NCBI RefSeq assembly: GCF_002155425.1
Contig: NZ_MUYG01000010.1
Span: forward strand, 310,001-374,000
DNA length: 64,000 nt
Direction of reading: 5' to 3'
DNA from: Erythrobacter donghaensis
GTDB lineage: Bacteria; Pseudomonadota; Alphaproteobacteria; Sphingomonadales; Sphingomonadaceae
The notes under the pieces were generated by a model. It was not told the DNA's origin and did not search any database. It saw nothing but the letters and a program-made list of their open reading frames with translations. Each line of letters begins with the position of its first letter. The stretch's first letter is position 1. Below are positions 42,091 through 50,293 of the stretch, piece by piece. Position numbers and translations under genes: made by a program.

Positions 42091-43437
42091 ATGACGACGA
42101 CGAAATTTGCGCGCGCCGCGCTGCTTGCCGGTGTGTTCGCCGCCGGATTGACCGGCTGCAAGGGCGGGCTGTTCGGCGGCGGGGACGAAAAAACCACGCC
42201 GACCGTCGGCAACCGCGTGCCGATTCTCTCGCGGATCGAAAGTGGGGCCGAGGTCGATCCTTCGCTCGCCGCGATCAGCGTGGTGCTGCCGCCGCAGCGC
42301 GCCAACCCCGAATGGGCGCAGCCCGGCGGTTCGGCCAGCAAGTCCTATGGCCACCTTGCGCTGGCCGACAATCCGCAGAAGGTATGGACCGCCAAGGTTG
42401 CCGGATCGACCAACCGCATGCGGCTCGCCTCCTCGCCGGTGATCGGCGGGGGCAAGGTGTTCGCCGAGGGCACCGATGGCCTGATCGTCGCCTTCGACAA
42501 GGCCACCGGCGCGCGGCTGTGGACCCGCGATGATGGCGACATGACCAAGGATCAGGCGCCTTCGGCTTTCGGCGGCGGAGTCAGCTACGAAGCGGGCAAG
42601 CTTTACGCCACCAATGGCGTGGGCGATGTAAAGGCGCTCGATGCCGAAACCGGCGAGGTGCTGTGGAAGGTCAAGCCCGCAGGCCCGCTGCGCGGATCGC
42701 CCACCATCGCCTTCGGCCAGTTGTTCGTGATGACGCAGGACAACCAGCTGATCTCGCTCAGCATCACCGATGGCTCGCTGGTGTGGGACGAAAGCGGATC
42801 GAACACCCAGTCGGGCGTGTTCGGCGTCGCTGCGCCTGCCGCGGGGCAGGGCACGGTGATCGCGGGCTATTCCAGCGGCGAGCTGTCGGCCTATCGCTAC
42901 GAGAACGGCCGCACCCTGTGGTCGGACGCGCTGGCGCGCACCAACATCTCGACCTCGGTCGGTTCGGTCACCGATATCGACGCCGATCCGATCATCGATT
43001 CGGGGCGCGTCTATGCGCTGGGGCAGGGCGGGCGCATGGCCGCCTATGAACTGCTTACCGGCCAGCGCATCTGGGAGCTCAACCTTGCCGGCATTTCCAC
43101 CCCGGCGATTGCGGGCGAGTGGATCTTTACCCTCACCGACGATGCGCGCCTGCTTGCGATCGCCCGGTCTTCGGGCCGGGTGCGCTGGATCAATCAGCTG
43201 CAGGCCTACAAGGACGAGAAGGACAAGAAAGGCCCGATCTTCTGGACCGGCCCGGTGCTTGCCGGGGGCCAGTTGTGGGTCGCCAGCTCGCGCGGCGAGG
43301 TATGGAAGGTGAGCGCGGGCGAAGGCTCGGCCAGCCTCTTTGCCGAGCTTGACCAGCCGGTCAGCCTTGCTCCGGTGGTAGCTGACGGGATGCTGTTCGT
43401 GATGGACGACGGCGGCACGATCCACGCCTGGAAGTGA
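42091..43437 (+). CDS. bamB: outer membrane assembly lipoprotein BamB-like
   Basis: A 448-aa PQQ-repeat beta-propeller lipoprotein. Lipobox AGLTGC with C23. Repeats such as GGGKVFAEGTDGLIVAFDKATGARLW, YATNGVGDVKALDAETGEVLWK and RVYALGQGGRMAAYELLTGQRIWEL (only parts quoted as evidence: DAETGEVLWK, LLTGQRIWEL) give the eight-bladed fold. BamB supports the BAM complex in inserting outer-membrane proteins. The start is the ATG at 42091, 16 bases after the TPR gene; der, which often follows, is absent. Confidence 0.9.
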   Translation: MTTTKFARAALLAGVFAAGLTGCKGGLFGGGDEKTTPTVGNRVPILSRIESGAEVDPSLAAISVVLPPQRANPEWAQPGGSASKSYGHLALADNPQKVWTAKVAGSTNRMRLASSPVIGGGKVFAEGTDGLIVAFDKATGARLWTRDDGDMTKDQAPSAFGGGVSYEAGKLYATNGVGDVKALDAETGEVLWKVKPAGPLRGSPTIAFGQLFVMTQDNQLISLSITDGSLVWDESGSNTQSGVFGVAAPAAGQGTVIAGYSSGELSAYRYENGRTLWSDALARTNISTSVGSVTDIDADPIIDSGRVYALGQGGRMAAYELLTGQRIWELNLAGISTPAIAGEWIFTLTDDARLLAIARSSGRVRWINQLQAYKDEKDKKGPIFWTGPVLAGGQLWVASSRGEVWKVSAGEGSASLFAELDQPVSLAPVVADGMLFVMDDGGTIHAWK

Positions 43438-43585
43438 TGTCCTACCCCGGCTTTGCCCCGGTGTGCGCCGTTGCGGGGTCGTTGGCGGGTTGTTGTCGGG
43501 TTGTTGTGCGCTTTGGGCGGCCTTTTCGCCAATCCGGGGCGCAATTGCCGGGGTGTTAACCCTTGTCTTGTAGGACGATGCGGCC

Positions 43586-44989
43586 ATGAATCCGCATCCG
43601 TCCCCCTCTCCAACTGCGCCCCCGCGCAGCGACGTGTCGACCGGCGTCGGCCTGATCGGGCTGGTGGGCCTGTTCGGCTGGATCGCCTTCTGCCGCGCCT
43701 ATCCTGAAATTGCTGCAATGCTCAGTCTCGGCGGAGAGCTGTCGGGGGCACGCGGCGTGCTCTCCGGGCCGCTGGCGGCGCTCGCCGCGATGCTGTTCAC
43801 CGCCGTGCCGATGGCGCTGTGGTCGGTGCTGGTCGACAAGGTCCACCTGCGCCCCTCCACGGGCATCGACTGGAGCCTCAGGCGTCCCTTGCCCGATGTC
43901 ATGCCGGTGGCGGTGGTCAAGCTGGTCGGGCTGTGGGCGACCTGGGCGCTGCTGGCGACCTTCTATGCGTTGGCTCGGTGGTACTGGAGCGGCAATTACG
44001 TCTTCGCGATGGAGGTGTTGAGCATCGCCATCCTGCCGCTGGTGGTGCTCTCGGTGCCCTATGTCATCTGGCTCGACCGCTATCTGGTGGAGCCGCGCGA
44101 CGGGGCCTTCCAGTTCGGCGCCTTCGTGCTGGGCGGCGGGGTGATCGGCCGCGAGCAATGGGACCGCGCGGGGCTGGCCAAGCACTGGCGCGCGTGGATC
44201 ATCAAGGGCTTTTTCGGCGCCTTCATGATCTCGATCCTGCCGCCCGGTTTCGCGCAGATCGTCGAGGCCGATCCGGCGGCGCTGCTGGCCAATCCGGTCG
44301 AATTCATCACGCTACTGGTGACGCTGCTGTTCGTGATCGACGTGCAGATCGGCACGGTGGGCTATCTGCTCACCCTGCGCCCGCTGGATTCGCATATCCG
44401 GTCGGGCAATCCCTTCCTTGCCGGATGGCTGGCGGCGCTGATGTGCTATCCGCCCTTCGTGTGGGGCATCATCGGGCCGGATCAGCAGATCCTGAGCTAC
44501 GAGGCCGGAACGCCGGGCTGGGCGCACTGGTTTGCCGGAAACACGGCGTTGCTATGGGCCTGGGGCGGAGTGCTGGTGGTGCTAACCGGCGTCTATGCCT
44601 GGGCGACGGTGGTGTTCGGCATCCGCTTTTCGAACCTTACCTATCGCGGGGTGCTGACCCACGGCCCCTATCGCTTCACCCGCCACCCTGCCTATCTGTC
44701 GAAGAATCTGTTCTGGTGGGCGAGCGTGCTGCCCTTCCTCGTCACCGGCGGATCGGTGATCGAGGGGGTGCGCAACAGCATCTTCCTGCTCGCGGTCAAC
44801 GCCATCTACTACTGGCGCGCGCGCACCGAGGAGGCGCATCTGCTCGCCGAAGATGCGAAGTACCGCGAATATCACGCATGGATGGAGAGCCACGGGCTCA
44901 TCACCGCGCCGCTGGTGCGGTTGAAGCGGGCGATTGTCGGAGGCGGCGTGCGTAGCCCCGAAGAGACGCATCCCTTTCCGGCTGAATAG
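43586..44989 (+). CDS. ICMT-like membrane methyltransferase family protein
   Basis: A 467-aa protein with about ten membrane segments. The C-terminal region has VLTHGPYRFTRHPAYLSKNLFWW and the ending EEAHLLAEDAKYREYHAWME, the SAM- and lipid-binding pattern of the isoprenylcysteine methyltransferase/phospholipid methyltransferase superfamily. Prokaryotes lack the CAAX substrate; lipid or small-molecule methylation is possible. The N half is a long additional membrane domain without a recognised family. The 148-bp gap before it has no gene. Confidence 0.82.
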   Translation: MNPHPSPSPTAPPRSDVSTGVGLIGLVGLFGWIAFCRAYPEIAAMLSLGGELSGARGVLSGPLAALAAMLFTAVPMALWSVLVDKVHLRPSTGIDWSLRRPLPDVMPVAVVKLVGLWATWALLATFYALARWYWSGNYVFAMEVLSIAILPLVVLSVPYVIWLDRYLVEPRDGAFQFGAFVLGGGVIGREQWDRAGLAKHWRAWIIKGFFGAFMISILPPGFAQIVEADPAALLANPVEFITLLVTLLFVIDVQIGTVGYLLTLRPLDSHIRSGNPFLAGWLAALMCYPPFVWGIIGPDQQILSYEAGTPGWAHWFAGNTALLWAWGGVLVVLTGVYAWATVVFGIRFSNLTYRGVLTHGPYRFTRHPAYLSKNLFWWASVLPFLVTGGSVIEGVRNSIFLLAVNAIYYWRARTEEAHLLAEDAKYREYHAWMESHGLITAPLVRLKRAIVGGGVRSPEETHPFPAE

Positions 44990-44996
44990 GGGCGCG

Positions 44997-45296
44997 TCAG
45001 GTCGGCTCGCCCGCGTCGGCGGTGTAGAGCTGCAGGTTGCGATCGGTAATGCCGAAGCGGGCGAATTGCTGCCGCCACTCAGCCAGATGCGGCGCCGCGA
45101 AATGCGCATCGAGCGCTGCCCGGTCGCGCCATTTCTCGATCACATGGATGAGCCCGGCGTCCAGAACGTCGAGCGCATAGGCATAATGAAGGCAGCCATC
45201 CTCACGCCGCGATGCCTCGATCATCTCCGACATCACGGGCCTGATTTTGTCGAGCGTGCCCGGCGGAATGCGAATGGTGCCGACGATCAGGATCAC
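44997..45296 (-). CDS. antibiotic biosynthesis monooxygenase (ABM) domain protein
   Basis: A 99-aa ferredoxin-like-fold protein: VILIVGTIRIPPGTLDKIRPVM, SRREDGCLHYAYALD, LIHVIEKWRDRAALDAHFAAPHL. ABM proteins act as small quinol or polyketide oxygenases or as signal-related enzymes (YgiN-like). The GTG start is inferred: GAGG lies 5-8 bases upstream, and it begins 10 bases after the gshA stop. It is the last gene of the gshA unit. Confidence 0.85.
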   Translation of the reverse strand: MILIVGTIRIPPGTLDKIRPVMSEMIEASRREDGCLHYAYALDVLDAGLIHVIEKWRDRAALDAHFAAPHLAEWRQQFARFGITDRNLQLYTADAGEPT

Positions 45297-45306
45297 CCCG
45301 GCCTCG

Positions 45307-46677
45307 TCAGAACGACTGTTCGTATACGCGGCTGATGTCGCCGTTCCATTCGCCGTGGTAAGCGTCGAGCAGGCGCTGGGCGGGCACCTTGCCGGTTGCC
45401 ACGATCTCGTCGAGCGCTTCGAGATAGCCGGTCTCGTTATCGCCGCTGCCGTTGAGCCGCGCGCGCGCCTTGAGGCCGGAATGCGCGATCTTGAGCACCT
45501 CGCGCCCCAGATCCTGCAAGTTGCCGCAATCGGGCGAGCGGGTGGCGAGCGCAAGGCGCGGGACTTCGTTGCGCAGCCGTTCGCGCTCCTCCATCGACCA
45601 GCCCTTGACCAGATCCCACGCCGCATCGAGCGCGCCTTGATCGTAGAGCAGCCCGACCCAGAAGGCGGGCAGCGCGCAGATGCGGTTCCACGGGCCGCCA
45701 TCCGCGCCGCGCATTTCGAGGAAGCTTTTCAGGCGCACCTCGGGGAAAGCAGTGGAGAGGTGATCCCACCAATCGCTCTGCGTCGGGCGCTCGCCGGGGA
45801 GGACCGAAAGCTTGCCGTCGAGGAAGTCTCGGAAACTGAGCCCCGCCGCATCGATATATTTGCCCTCGCGGAAGACGAAATACATCGGCACGTCGAGCAT
45901 GTATTCGGCCCAGCGCTGATAGCCGAAGCCCTCCTCGAACACGAAGGGCAGCATTCCGGTGCGGTGCGGATCGGTGTCCGACCAGATGTGCGAGCGGTAA
46001 CTCAGGAATCCATTGGGCTTGCCCTCGGTGAAGGGAGAATTGGCGAACAGCGCGGTCGCCAGCGGTTGCAGCGCGAGGCTGGTGCGGAACTTCTTCACCA
46101 TGTCGGCTTCTGAAGAATAGTCGAGGTTCACCTGGATCGTGCAGGTGCGCAGCATCATGTCGAGGCCCATAGAGCCGACGCGTGGCATGTGCCGCAGCAT
46201 GATATCGTAGCGGCCCTTGGGCATGATCGGCAGTTCGGCGCGGGTCTTGTCGGGCCACATGCCGAGGCCGAGATAGCCGACCCCGCATTTCTCGCCCACT
46301 TCCTTGACCTGCGCGAGGTGGCGACCCGTCTCCGCGCAGGTCTGGTGCAGGTTTTCGAGCGGCGCGCCCGACAGCTCCAGCTGGCCTGCCGGTTCGAGGC
46401 TGATTGCCCCGTCCTCGCCCTTCAGGGCGATGACGTTTCCGCCTTCCTCGACCGGGCTCCAGTCGAATTTTTCGAGGCCTTTCAACAGGTCGCGGATGCC
46501 GCAGGGCTCGTCATAGGACGGCGCACGGTGATCGGAGCGCTTGTAGACGAGCTTTTCGTGCTCGGTGCCGATGCGCCACTTTTCGGGCGGCTTCTCGCCG
46601 CCGATCATCGGCAGGGTCAGCTGGTCGAGGCTCTCGATGACCGGATCTTCGGCGGTGGTGACTTCGCGTGTGCTCAT
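45307..46677 (-). CDS. gshA: glutamate-cysteine ligase
   Basis: A 456-aa GCS2-type (plant/alphaproteobacterial) glutamate-cysteine ligase: KWRIGTEHEKLVYKRSDHRAPSY, ISLEPAGQLELSGAPLENLHQTC, MPKGRYDIMLRHMPRVGSMGLDMMLRTCTIQVNLDY and RSHIWSDTDPHRTGMLPF (short parts cited as evidence: GTEHEK, LEPAGQLELSG). It makes gamma-glutamylcysteine in the first step of glutathione synthesis. The ATG at 46677 is preferred to a TTG at 46683. Glutathione use in the window includes the GST gene. Confidence 0.94.
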   Translation of the reverse strand: MSTREVTTAEDPVIESLDQLTLPMIGGEKPPEKWRIGTEHEKLVYKRSDHRAPSYDEPCGIRDLLKGLEKFDWSPVEEGGNVIALKGEDGAISLEPAGQLELSGAPLENLHQTCAETGRHLAQVKEVGEKCGVGYLGLGMWPDKTRAELPIMPKGRYDIMLRHMPRVGSMGLDMMLRTCTIQVNLDYSSEADMVKKFRTSLALQPLATALFANSPFTEGKPNGFLSYRSHIWSDTDPHRTGMLPFVFEEGFGYQRWAEYMLDVPMYFVFREGKYIDAAGLSFRDFLDGKLSVLPGERPTQSDWWDHLSTAFPEVRLKSFLEMRGADGGPWNRICALPAFWVGLLYDQGALDAAWDLVKGWSMEERERLRNEVPRLALATRSPDCGNLQDLGREVLKIAHSGLKARARLNGSGDNETGYLEALDEIVATGKVPAQRLLDAYHGEWNGDISRVYEQSF

Positions 46678-46795
46678 CGACAAGGCCCTCTCTGGCCGGT
46701 TGCTTTAGAAAACGGGTTTGCCGCTGGGAAGGCAAATTCGCCTTTGCGCGGGCCAAGCCGGTTTGTCTTGCAAAATCCGCCTTGGCGACGCGCGT

Positions 46796-47620
46796 CTACC
46801 AGTCTCCGGCGGTGGCCATCCACACCGAAAGCGCGGCGATCGCGGCGGTCTCGCCCCGCAGGATGCGCGGGCCGAGGGTGATCGGGCGGGCTTGCGGATG
46901 GGCGCGGATTGCGGCGCGCTCGGCCTCGTCGAAGCCGCCTTCCGGGCCGGTGAGGATCGCGGCTTTGATGTCTGGCGCGCCCCCGCGCAGGCGGGGGCCT
47001 CCGTCCGGTTCGCGCCCCTCAGCATGAGGTCCCCGCCTTCGCGGGGACTCGCAGAGCGCTGCGAAAGCCGCAGCAGCAGGCTCACCCCCGTTCTCGTCGG
47101 CGAAGAACAGCACGCGTTCTTCGGGCCAGCTGGCGAGCAGCGCGTCAAGCTTCACCGGCTCGGCCAGCTGCGGCAGCGCGGTGCGGGCGCATTGCTCGGC
47201 GGCCTCGGTGGTGATTGTGCGGGCGCGCTCAAAGTTGAGCTTGTCGGCGACACAGCGGCGGGTGAGGATCGGCTGGATGCGGGCCACGCCCAGCTCGGTC
47301 GCCTTTTCGAGGATCAGGTCGAAGCGGTCTTTCTTGAGCAGCGCGGGGCACAGCCACAGATCGGGCACCGCTTCGCGCGGGCGGAGCATCTCGGCGACTT
47401 CCAGCACCACGTCGCGCTTGCCGACCTCACTGACGCGCGCGGCCCATTCGCCGGTGATGTCGTCGCACAGGATCACGATGTCTCCCGCGCCCACGCGCAT
47501 CACGCGGGCGAGGTAATGGGCCGGATTGCCCTCGATCCGCACATCCGCACCGGCGCGCAGTTCGCCCGTGACGAACAGGCGCGGTGCGCTTTTCGGGGGC
47601 CAGGCAGGAGTGGCGGGCAT
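46796..47620 (-). CDS. rsmE: 16S rRNA m3U1498 methyltransferase with an in-frame palindromic insertion
   Basis: A 274-aa RsmE. It has an N-terminal PUA-like part (HYLARVMRVGAGD), then the SPOUT domain with KKDRFDLILEKATELGVARIQPI, the SAM knot ILTGPEGGF and LGPRILRGETAAIAAL. Between residues about 192 and 214 it has the Arg/Gly/Pro-rich stretch SPRRRGPHAEG..PDGGPRLRGG, which is encoded by a palindromic DNA element (46979-47048) and does not look like RsmE. The insertion sits just before the knot, in a loop, so activity may be kept. Confidence 0.92.
   Translation of the reverse strand: MPATPAWPPKSAPRLFVTGELRAGADVRIEGNPAHYLARVMRVGAGDIVILCDDITGEWAARVSEVGKRDVVLEVAEMLRPREAVPDLWLCPALLKKDRFDLILEKATELGVARIQPILTRRCVADKLNFERARTITTEAAEQCARTALPQLAEPVKLDALLASWPEERVLFFADENGGEPAAAAFAALCESPRRRGPHAEGREPDGGPRLRGGAPDIKAAILTGPEGGFDEAERAAIRAHPQARPITLGPRILRGETAAIAALSVWMATAGDW
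46979..47048. repeat. palindromic repeat element inside rsmE
   Basis: Three hairpins lie side by side: GCCCCCGC/GCGGGGGC (46979-46986 and 46991-46998, loop GCAG), CCTCA/TGAGG (47017-47021 and 47025-47029) and GTCCCCGC/GCGGGGAC (47029-47036 and 47041-47048, loop CTTC). The two end hairpins have nearly the same sequence. The design matches the short palindromic repeats found between genes in Sphingomonadales, here inside a gene and read in frame. Confidence 0.8.
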
Positions 47621-47659
47621 GGCTTGGCCCTAGGCGCGCGGCACGCTAGAGCGCAAGCG

Positions 47660-48568
47660 ATGAACGAACAGATCGTCCCTGACTCTGAACATCGCGGCAT
47701 GGTCGCCCGCCTGCCGCAGCTTCCGCGCGATCTTGCCATGCTCGCCCGCTTCGACCGGCCGATCGGGTGGTGGCTGCTGTTCTGGCCCTGCGTCTTCGGG
47801 GTGTGGCTGGCGGGGGCGGGCGCGCAATTTGCGCTGCTCGGCTGGCTGCTGCTCGGGAGCATCGCGATGCGCGGGGCGGGGTGCGTCTACAACGACATCG
47901 TCGATGCCGATCTCGACCGGCAGGTGGCACGCACTGCCTTGCGTCCGGTGGCGAGCGGGCGGGTGTCGAAGAAAGTCGCATGGGCGTGGCTCATTGCGCT
48001 GTGCCTCGTCGGGCTGGTGGTGCTGCTGCAACTGCGGCTCGAAGCGCAAGTGGTCGCTCTCAGCAGTCTCGCACTGGTCGCCGCCTATCCCTTCATGAAG
48101 CGCATCACCTGGTGGCCGCAGGCGTGGCTGGGGATGGTGTTCACTTGGGGGCTGCTGGTCGGCTGGACTGAGCTCAGGTGGGACAATTGGGAGGTGCTCG
48201 CCTGCCTCTATGCTGGCGCGATCTGCTGGGTGATCGGTTACGACACGATCTATGCGCTCCAGGACCGCGAGGATGACGCGATGGTCGGTATCCGCTCCTC
48301 GGCGCTGGCGATGGGCGCGCGGGTGCAGGGCGGGATAGCGGGTTTCTATGTTGCCGCTGTCATCCTGTGGGGCGCCGCCTTCTGGCTCTACCGCGCGGAC
48401 TGGATCGCGCTGCTCGCGCTGCTGCCGGTGGCCTGCCATCTGCTGTGGCAGGTGGCGACGCTGAATGCGGATGACCCCGCCAATCCGCTTGATCGCTTCC
48501 GCGCCAACCGCTGGGCCGGGGCGCTGATGGCGGCGGCGTGCTACGTGGTCGGGAACGCGGGGGTCTAG
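47660..48568 (+). CDS. ubiA: 4-hydroxybenzoate octaprenyltransferase
   Basis: A 302-aa UbiA prenyltransferase for ubiquinone synthesis, with eight or nine membrane helices. The first Asp-rich motif is GCVYNDIVDADLDRQVARTALRP (NDIVDADLD) and the second is YALQDREDDAMVGIRSSA (DREDD). LARFDRPIGWWLLFWP is the usual start of the domain. The gene is divergent from rsmE with a gap of 39 bases. Confidence 0.92.
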   Translation: MNEQIVPDSEHRGMVARLPQLPRDLAMLARFDRPIGWWLLFWPCVFGVWLAGAGAQFALLGWLLLGSIAMRGAGCVYNDIVDADLDRQVARTALRPVASGRVSKKVAWAWLIALCLVGLVVLLQLRLEAQVVALSSLALVAAYPFMKRITWWPQAWLGMVFTWGLLVGWTELRWDNWEVLACLYAGAICWVIGYDTIYALQDREDDAMVGIRSSALAMGARVQGGIAGFYVAAVILWGAAFWLYRADWIALLALLPVACHLLWQVATLNADDPANPLDRFRANRWAGALMAAACYVVGNAGV

Positions 48569-48573
48569 GGGCG

Positions 48574-49203
48574 GTGTGCAACCTCTACCGCATGACCCAG
48601 AACGCCATCGAGGTCGCAGCGTGGTTCGATGAAGTGGAGCGCGCGCAGGGCGCCAATTTCGCCGAGGAGGTCTATCCCGGCTATACCGGCTTGGTGGTGG
48701 CGGAAGGGGCCGTCAGGCCCATGACATGGGGCTTCCCGCTGGTGCTCAAGGGCAAACAGGGCCAGCCGTTGAAGCCCAAGCCGGTCAACAATGCGCGCTC
48801 CGACAAGCTCCAGACCGGGTTCTGGCGTCATGCCTTTCACAAGCGCCGCTGTCTGATCCCGCTCAGCGCCTGGGCCGAGGCGCAGGGGGCCAGAGGGCGG
48901 ATGACGCGCACGTGGTTGTCCCTGCCCGGCGCGCCATTGTTTGCGGTGGCGGGCGTCTGGCGGCCGTCCGAGGAATGGGGCGATTGCTATTCCATGGTCA
49001 TGACCGCGAGCGAGGGCACCGAGGCGGCGAGCGTCCATGAACGGATGCCGGTGCTGCTCGCGCCCGAGGATCACGCGCGCTGGCTGGCCGCCCCGGCCGA
49101 GGACGCGCTCGATCTGTGCCGGGGGTGGGAAGGGCCGCTCGTCATCGACCACACTGACCAGCTGTGGGCCAAGGGAACGGGGAGCCAGCCGGGGCTGCTT
49201 TAG
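48574..49203 (+). CDS. SOS response-associated peptidase (YedK/HMCES)
   Basis: A 209-aa SRAP protein. The start is the GTG giving MCNLYRM, so that Cys2 is at the N terminus once Met is removed, as is needed to cross-link to abasic sites in single-stranded DNA. RPMTWGF, NNARSDKL with the conserved Asn and Arg, and HERMPVLL with the active His-Glu are visible. The start of a longer upstream reading would hide Cys2 and is rejected. Confidence 0.92.
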   Translation: MCNLYRMTQNAIEVAAWFDEVERAQGANFAEEVYPGYTGLVVAEGAVRPMTWGFPLVLKGKQGQPLKPKPVNNARSDKLQTGFWRHAFHKRRCLIPLSAWAEAQGARGRMTRTWLSLPGAPLFAVAGVWRPSEEWGDCYSMVMTASEGTEAASVHERMPVLLAPEDHARWLAAPAEDALDLCRGWEGPLVIDHTDQLWAKGTGSQPGLL

Positions 49204-49571
49204 CTGTAGCTGACCACTTCGAACTCGATCCCGTCCCAGTCGAAGAAGTAGAACCGCCGCCCCGGTTCGTAGTCGGCGTGATTGAAGGGGACGAGGCCCG
49301 CCTCCGTCACCACCGTCTCCGCAGCGATAAGGTCCTCGACCACCAGCCCGACATGATTGAGCGGCATCCCCTTGGCAAAGCGCTCCACCGGCGCGCCCCG
49401 GGTATAGACCGCGATGTAATCGCGCGCGCTGCCCACGTGGATCGTCTCACCGCCCATTTGCGAGGGGCCGCGCCAGCGTATGTGCCAGCCCATCAATTGC
49501 TCCAGCAGAGCGGCAGTGCGGTCGATCTCGGAGACAGTGATGTTGACGTGTTCGAGAAAGCCGGTGGCCAT
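49200..49571 (-). CDS. VOC family protein
   Basis: A 123-aa glyoxalase/bleomycin-resistance-fold protein made of two beta-alpha-beta-beta-beta modules: FLEHVNITVSEIDRTAALLEQLMGWHIRW and LNHVGLVVEDLIAAETVVTEAG, ending FYFFDWDGIEFEVVSYS. Metal ligands seem to be H8, H77 and E119, as in glyoxalase-like enzymes. The substrate is unknown. It is divergent from soxR, with a SoxR-box-like site in the gap. Its stop overlaps the convergent YedK gene. Confidence 0.9.
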   Translation of the reverse strand: MATGFLEHVNITVSEIDRTAALLEQLMGWHIRWRGPSQMGGETIHVGSARDYIAVYTRGAPVERFAKGMPLNHVGLVVEDLIAAETVVTEAGLVPFNHADYEPGRRFYFFDWDGIEFEVVSYS

Positions 49572-49647
49572 GCTGTGTCCTTTCGTTAAGTCGGCGACGC
49601 GCGAGCCGCGGGGCGGGTGCGAATCGGTGAGCTTGCACAGCTTGCGA

Positions 49648-49665
49648 TCTCAACCTAACTTGAGG
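49648..49665. promoter_or_regulatory. SoxR-box-like operator
   Basis: TCTCAACCTAACTTGAGG matches 15 of 18 bases of the E. coli soxS SoxR box (CCTCAAGTTAACTTGAGG, recalled). It is flanked by AGCTTG (49639-49644) and CAAGCT (49667-49672), an outer inverted repeat. It lies in the 120-bp gap between the divergent VOC gene and soxR, so SoxR probably controls one or both. Confidence 0.7.
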
Positions 49666-49691
49666 TCAAGCTTTATCGCCGAAGGTGCCCC

Positions 49692-50147
49692 ATGCCCGTC
49701 GCCCGACTTAAACCCACGGACCTCATCACCATCGGTGAAGTCGCGCGCCGCACCGGGCTAAGTGTCTCGGCGATCCGCTTCTACGAGGAGCAGGGGCTGG
49801 TCGAACCGCTGCGCACCGGCGGCAACCAGCGGCGCTTCCTGCGCTCCGACATCCGACGGCTGAGCTTCATCCTGATTGCCCAGCGGCTCGGCCTGTCGCT
49901 CGCCGAGATTGCCAGCGCACTCGCCAGTCTGCCGCACGGGCGCACGCCCACCGCGCGCGACTGGGAGGCGATCAGCGCCGCGATCCGCGCGCGGCTCGAT
50001 GCGCAAATTGCCGATCTTGTGCGCACCCGCGACCGGCTCGACGGCTGCATCGGCTGCGGGTGTCTCAGCCTGAGCCACTGTGCGATCTGGAACCCGCAGG
50101 ATGCGCTGGGCGAGGAGGGGCCGGGCGCCCGCAAGCTGCTGGCGTGA
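49692..50147 (+). CDS. soxR: redox-sensitive transcriptional activator SoxR
   Basis: A 151-aa MerR-family regulator. The helix-turn-helix TIGEVARRTGLSVSAIRFYE is at residues 13-32. The [2Fe-2S] ligands are C119, C122, C124 and C130 (CIGCGCLSLSHC), at exactly the E. coli SoxR positions. SoxR is activated when the cluster is oxidised, often by redox-cycling compounds. No soxS is near; a SoxR-box-like site lies before it, and the ABC export genes follow on the same strand. Confidence 0.94.
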   Translation: MPVARLKPTDLITIGEVARRTGLSVSAIRFYEEQGLVEPLRTGGNQRRFLRSDIRRLSFILIAQRLGLSLAEIASALASLPHGRTPTARDWEAISAAIRARLDAQIADLVRTRDRLDGCIGCGCLSLSHCAIWNPQDALGEEGPGARKLLA

Positions 50148-50293
50148 AGGGGCCAACCGCAGGCCCGCATCGACCAACGACGCGCAGGCTCGATCAAATG
50201 CGGGTATTGGCCCACCAATGCGGCTTTATCTCGCCGCGCATGGCGCTAGATTGGCCATCTATTGCAAGCGATTGCAGCAAGGGGGTCACAGAC

